Below, piece after piece: positions 62,979 through 64,000 of a stretch of DNA of 64,000 nucleotides. The first letter of the stretch is position 1. Each line of letters begins with the position of its first letter. Below the pieces are notes generated by a model. The model did no database searches and was not told the origin of the DNA. It was given only the letters and a program-made list of their open reading frames with translations. This DNA is from Bacteroidales bacterium UBA5429 (GTDB lineage: Bacteria; Bacteroidota; Bacteroidia; Bacteroidales; WCHB1-69). The DNA is taken from positions 418 through 64,417 of the forward strand of contig DIRT01000036.1 in NCBI GenBank assembly GCA_002427605.1, written 5' to 3'. The translations under genes were made by a program, and so were the position numbers.

Positions 62979-63042
62979 TCTCAATCATCATAAAAAACTA
63001 AAAAATTTAAATTATTATTAACTAAAAAAGAAAAAAAACTGT

Positions 63043-64000
63043 ATGGCTGCAACAAATTGTCCGGAAACCCCCCGGCAACGTATGATTGGGATGATGTATC
63101 TGGTTTATCTTGCTCTGCTTGCATTGAATGTATCGAAAGATGTCTTGGATGCATTTGCAGTAGTAGATGAGACTCTGGTGAACTCTACAGTGATTACCAA
63201 TCAGAGTATATCAAGACTGGAACAAACTTTAGCTAAGGAAAAAGCATCTCAAGGGGCTGAAAAAGTTAAAGAAGCTGAACAGATGGTTACCATGATTATC
63301 AGAGAGTCTGATGCATTGGTAAAATATATAGAAGAAATTAAGTCAGAATTATTAATTACTGTTGACAATACTGATAAAAATCCTGATGGTACACCCAAAA
63401 AAGCTTCTGATATAAGATCAAAAGATAACATTAGCAAGGTTCATAAATTCATGTTTTCAGATGGTGACATGAAAACTGGTAGAGCAATTGACCTTAAGAA
63501 TAAAATTATAGAATATAAGAAGAAATTACTCTCTGTAGTGGAGGAAAATAAGAAGAAAGAGTTTGACATTATTATCGGTTTGGATGTTGAGGGGAAAGAT
63601 ACTAAATATAGGAATAATGATAATAAAGAAGAATCTTGGGAAGTTCACTACTTTGCTAATCAAATTATGATAGCTGCTTATACTCTGTTGAATAAAACAA
63701 TTGGAGAAGTGAGAAATGCTCAATCTACAATGATTAACTACGCTATCGGATCCACAACTGCGGATGACTTTAAGTTTAATACTATTCAGGCAAAAGCTAT
63801 CCCGGTTTCTCAAATGGTTTTCCAGGGAGATAAATATTCAGCAGGTATCATTGTAGCTGCTTATGATGACAGACAAGAACCCGAAGTGTACTATAAAATG
63901 GGAGTTGACTCGTTGACTTCAGAAGAAGGTGCTACCCGCCTTGATGGTGAAGGTGGTTTAGTTCAACTGGATATTCCGGCAGGTGCAACAGGTGAACATA
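63043..64000 (+). CDS. gldM: T9SS/gliding motor protein GldM (PorM), partial
   Basis: Runs off the right edge; the first 319 codons are visible. It starts MAATNCPETPRQRMIGMMYL, whose single TM helix (MIGMMYLVYLALLALNVS) is the GldM signature that inserts into the GldL pentamer. The periplasmic D1 domain follows, with helices such as AEQMVTMIIRESDALVKYIE, and the start of D2 (FNTIQAKAIPVSQMVFQGD). Full-length proteins are about 510-530 residues, so about 200 residues are missing. gldN is expected next. Confidence 0.95.
   Translation, partial: MAATNCPETPRQRMIGMMYLVYLALLALNVSKDVLDAFAVVDETLVNSTVITNQSISRLEQTLAKEKASQGAEKVKEAEQMVTMIIRESDALVKYIEEIKSELLITVDNTDKNPDGTPKKASDIRSKDNISKVHKFMFSDGDMKTGRAIDLKNKIIEYKKKLLSVVEENKKKEFDIIIGLDVEGKDTKYRNNDNKEESWEVHYFANQIMIAAYTLLNKTIGEVRNAQSTMINYAIGSTTADDFKFNTIQAKAIPVSQMVFQGDKYSAGIIVAAYDDRQEPEVYYKMGVDSLTSEEGATRLDGEGGLVQLDIPAGATGEH

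Overview
The window comes from an AT-rich member of the Bacteroidota, most likely Bacteroidales-like. The evidence is the Bacteroidota-type -7 promoter box TAnnTTTG before many genes, type IX secretion (T9SS) genes (gldK-gldL-gldM, a porP/sprF homologue, a PorE-like protein), exported proteins ending in T9SS sorting domains, and the rsfS-ftsH-LUD-cdsA and rpoC-DUF3467 gene orders. No rRNA, CRISPR array or recognisable transposase gene was seen.

Layout. 0.2-0.8 kb: an Mpi/Pin-type serine invertase, followed by a repeat-rich gap. 1.2-5.7 kb (minus): rsfS, ftsH, a LUD-domain gene, cdsA and a small membrane protein. 5.8-8.1 kb (plus): a T9SS-exported trypsin-like protease and a WbqC-family gene. 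8.1-8.9 kb: a gene-free stretch packed with repeats. 8.9-10.4 kb (minus): tRNA-Thr, tuf, tRNA-Trp. 10.5-12.7 kb (minus): ugd and rfbD. 13.1-28.9 kb: two giant paralogous surface proteins (2280 and 2754 residues) made of HYR-like, Ig/PKD-like and, in the second, SprB-type repeats. 29-31.5 kb: an MsbA-like exporter and trmB. 31.7-43.2 kb: secE-nusG-rplK-rplA-rplJ-rplL-rpoB-rpoC-DUF3467. 43.3-46.5 kb: PorE-like protein, rfbC, a HAD phosphatase. 46.5-50.8 kb (minus): a type B sorting-domain protein, a glutaminyl cyclase-like lipoprotein, aspartate kinase. 51-55.8 kb (minus): two paralogous multi-TM GT-C-like proteins on either side of a GtrB-like glycosyltransferase. 55.9-64 kb (plus): a 1154-residue predicted outer-membrane protein, porP/sprF, gldK, gldL and the start of gldM, which runs off the window.

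How it fits together. GldK/L/M, PorP and PorE belong to the secretion machine. The protease, the two giant proteins and the 681-residue type B protein look like its cargo. All seven clear signal peptidase I substrates would begin with Gln after cleavage, and a glutaminyl cyclase-like gene that could cap them is present. rfbC, rfbD, ugd and the GT-C/GtrB cassette point to surface polysaccharide synthesis.

Most unusual: (1) dispersed tandem repeats whose unit is always 7 bp although the unit sequence changes from place to place; (2) the giant protein pair, whose promoters share a core of about 25 bp, one of them bracketed by an 11-bp inverted repeat; (3) the GT-C/GtrB/GT-C cassette; (4) tuf-tRNA-Trp separated from secE-nusG, with a duplicated terminator and repeat clusters at the presumed breakpoint.
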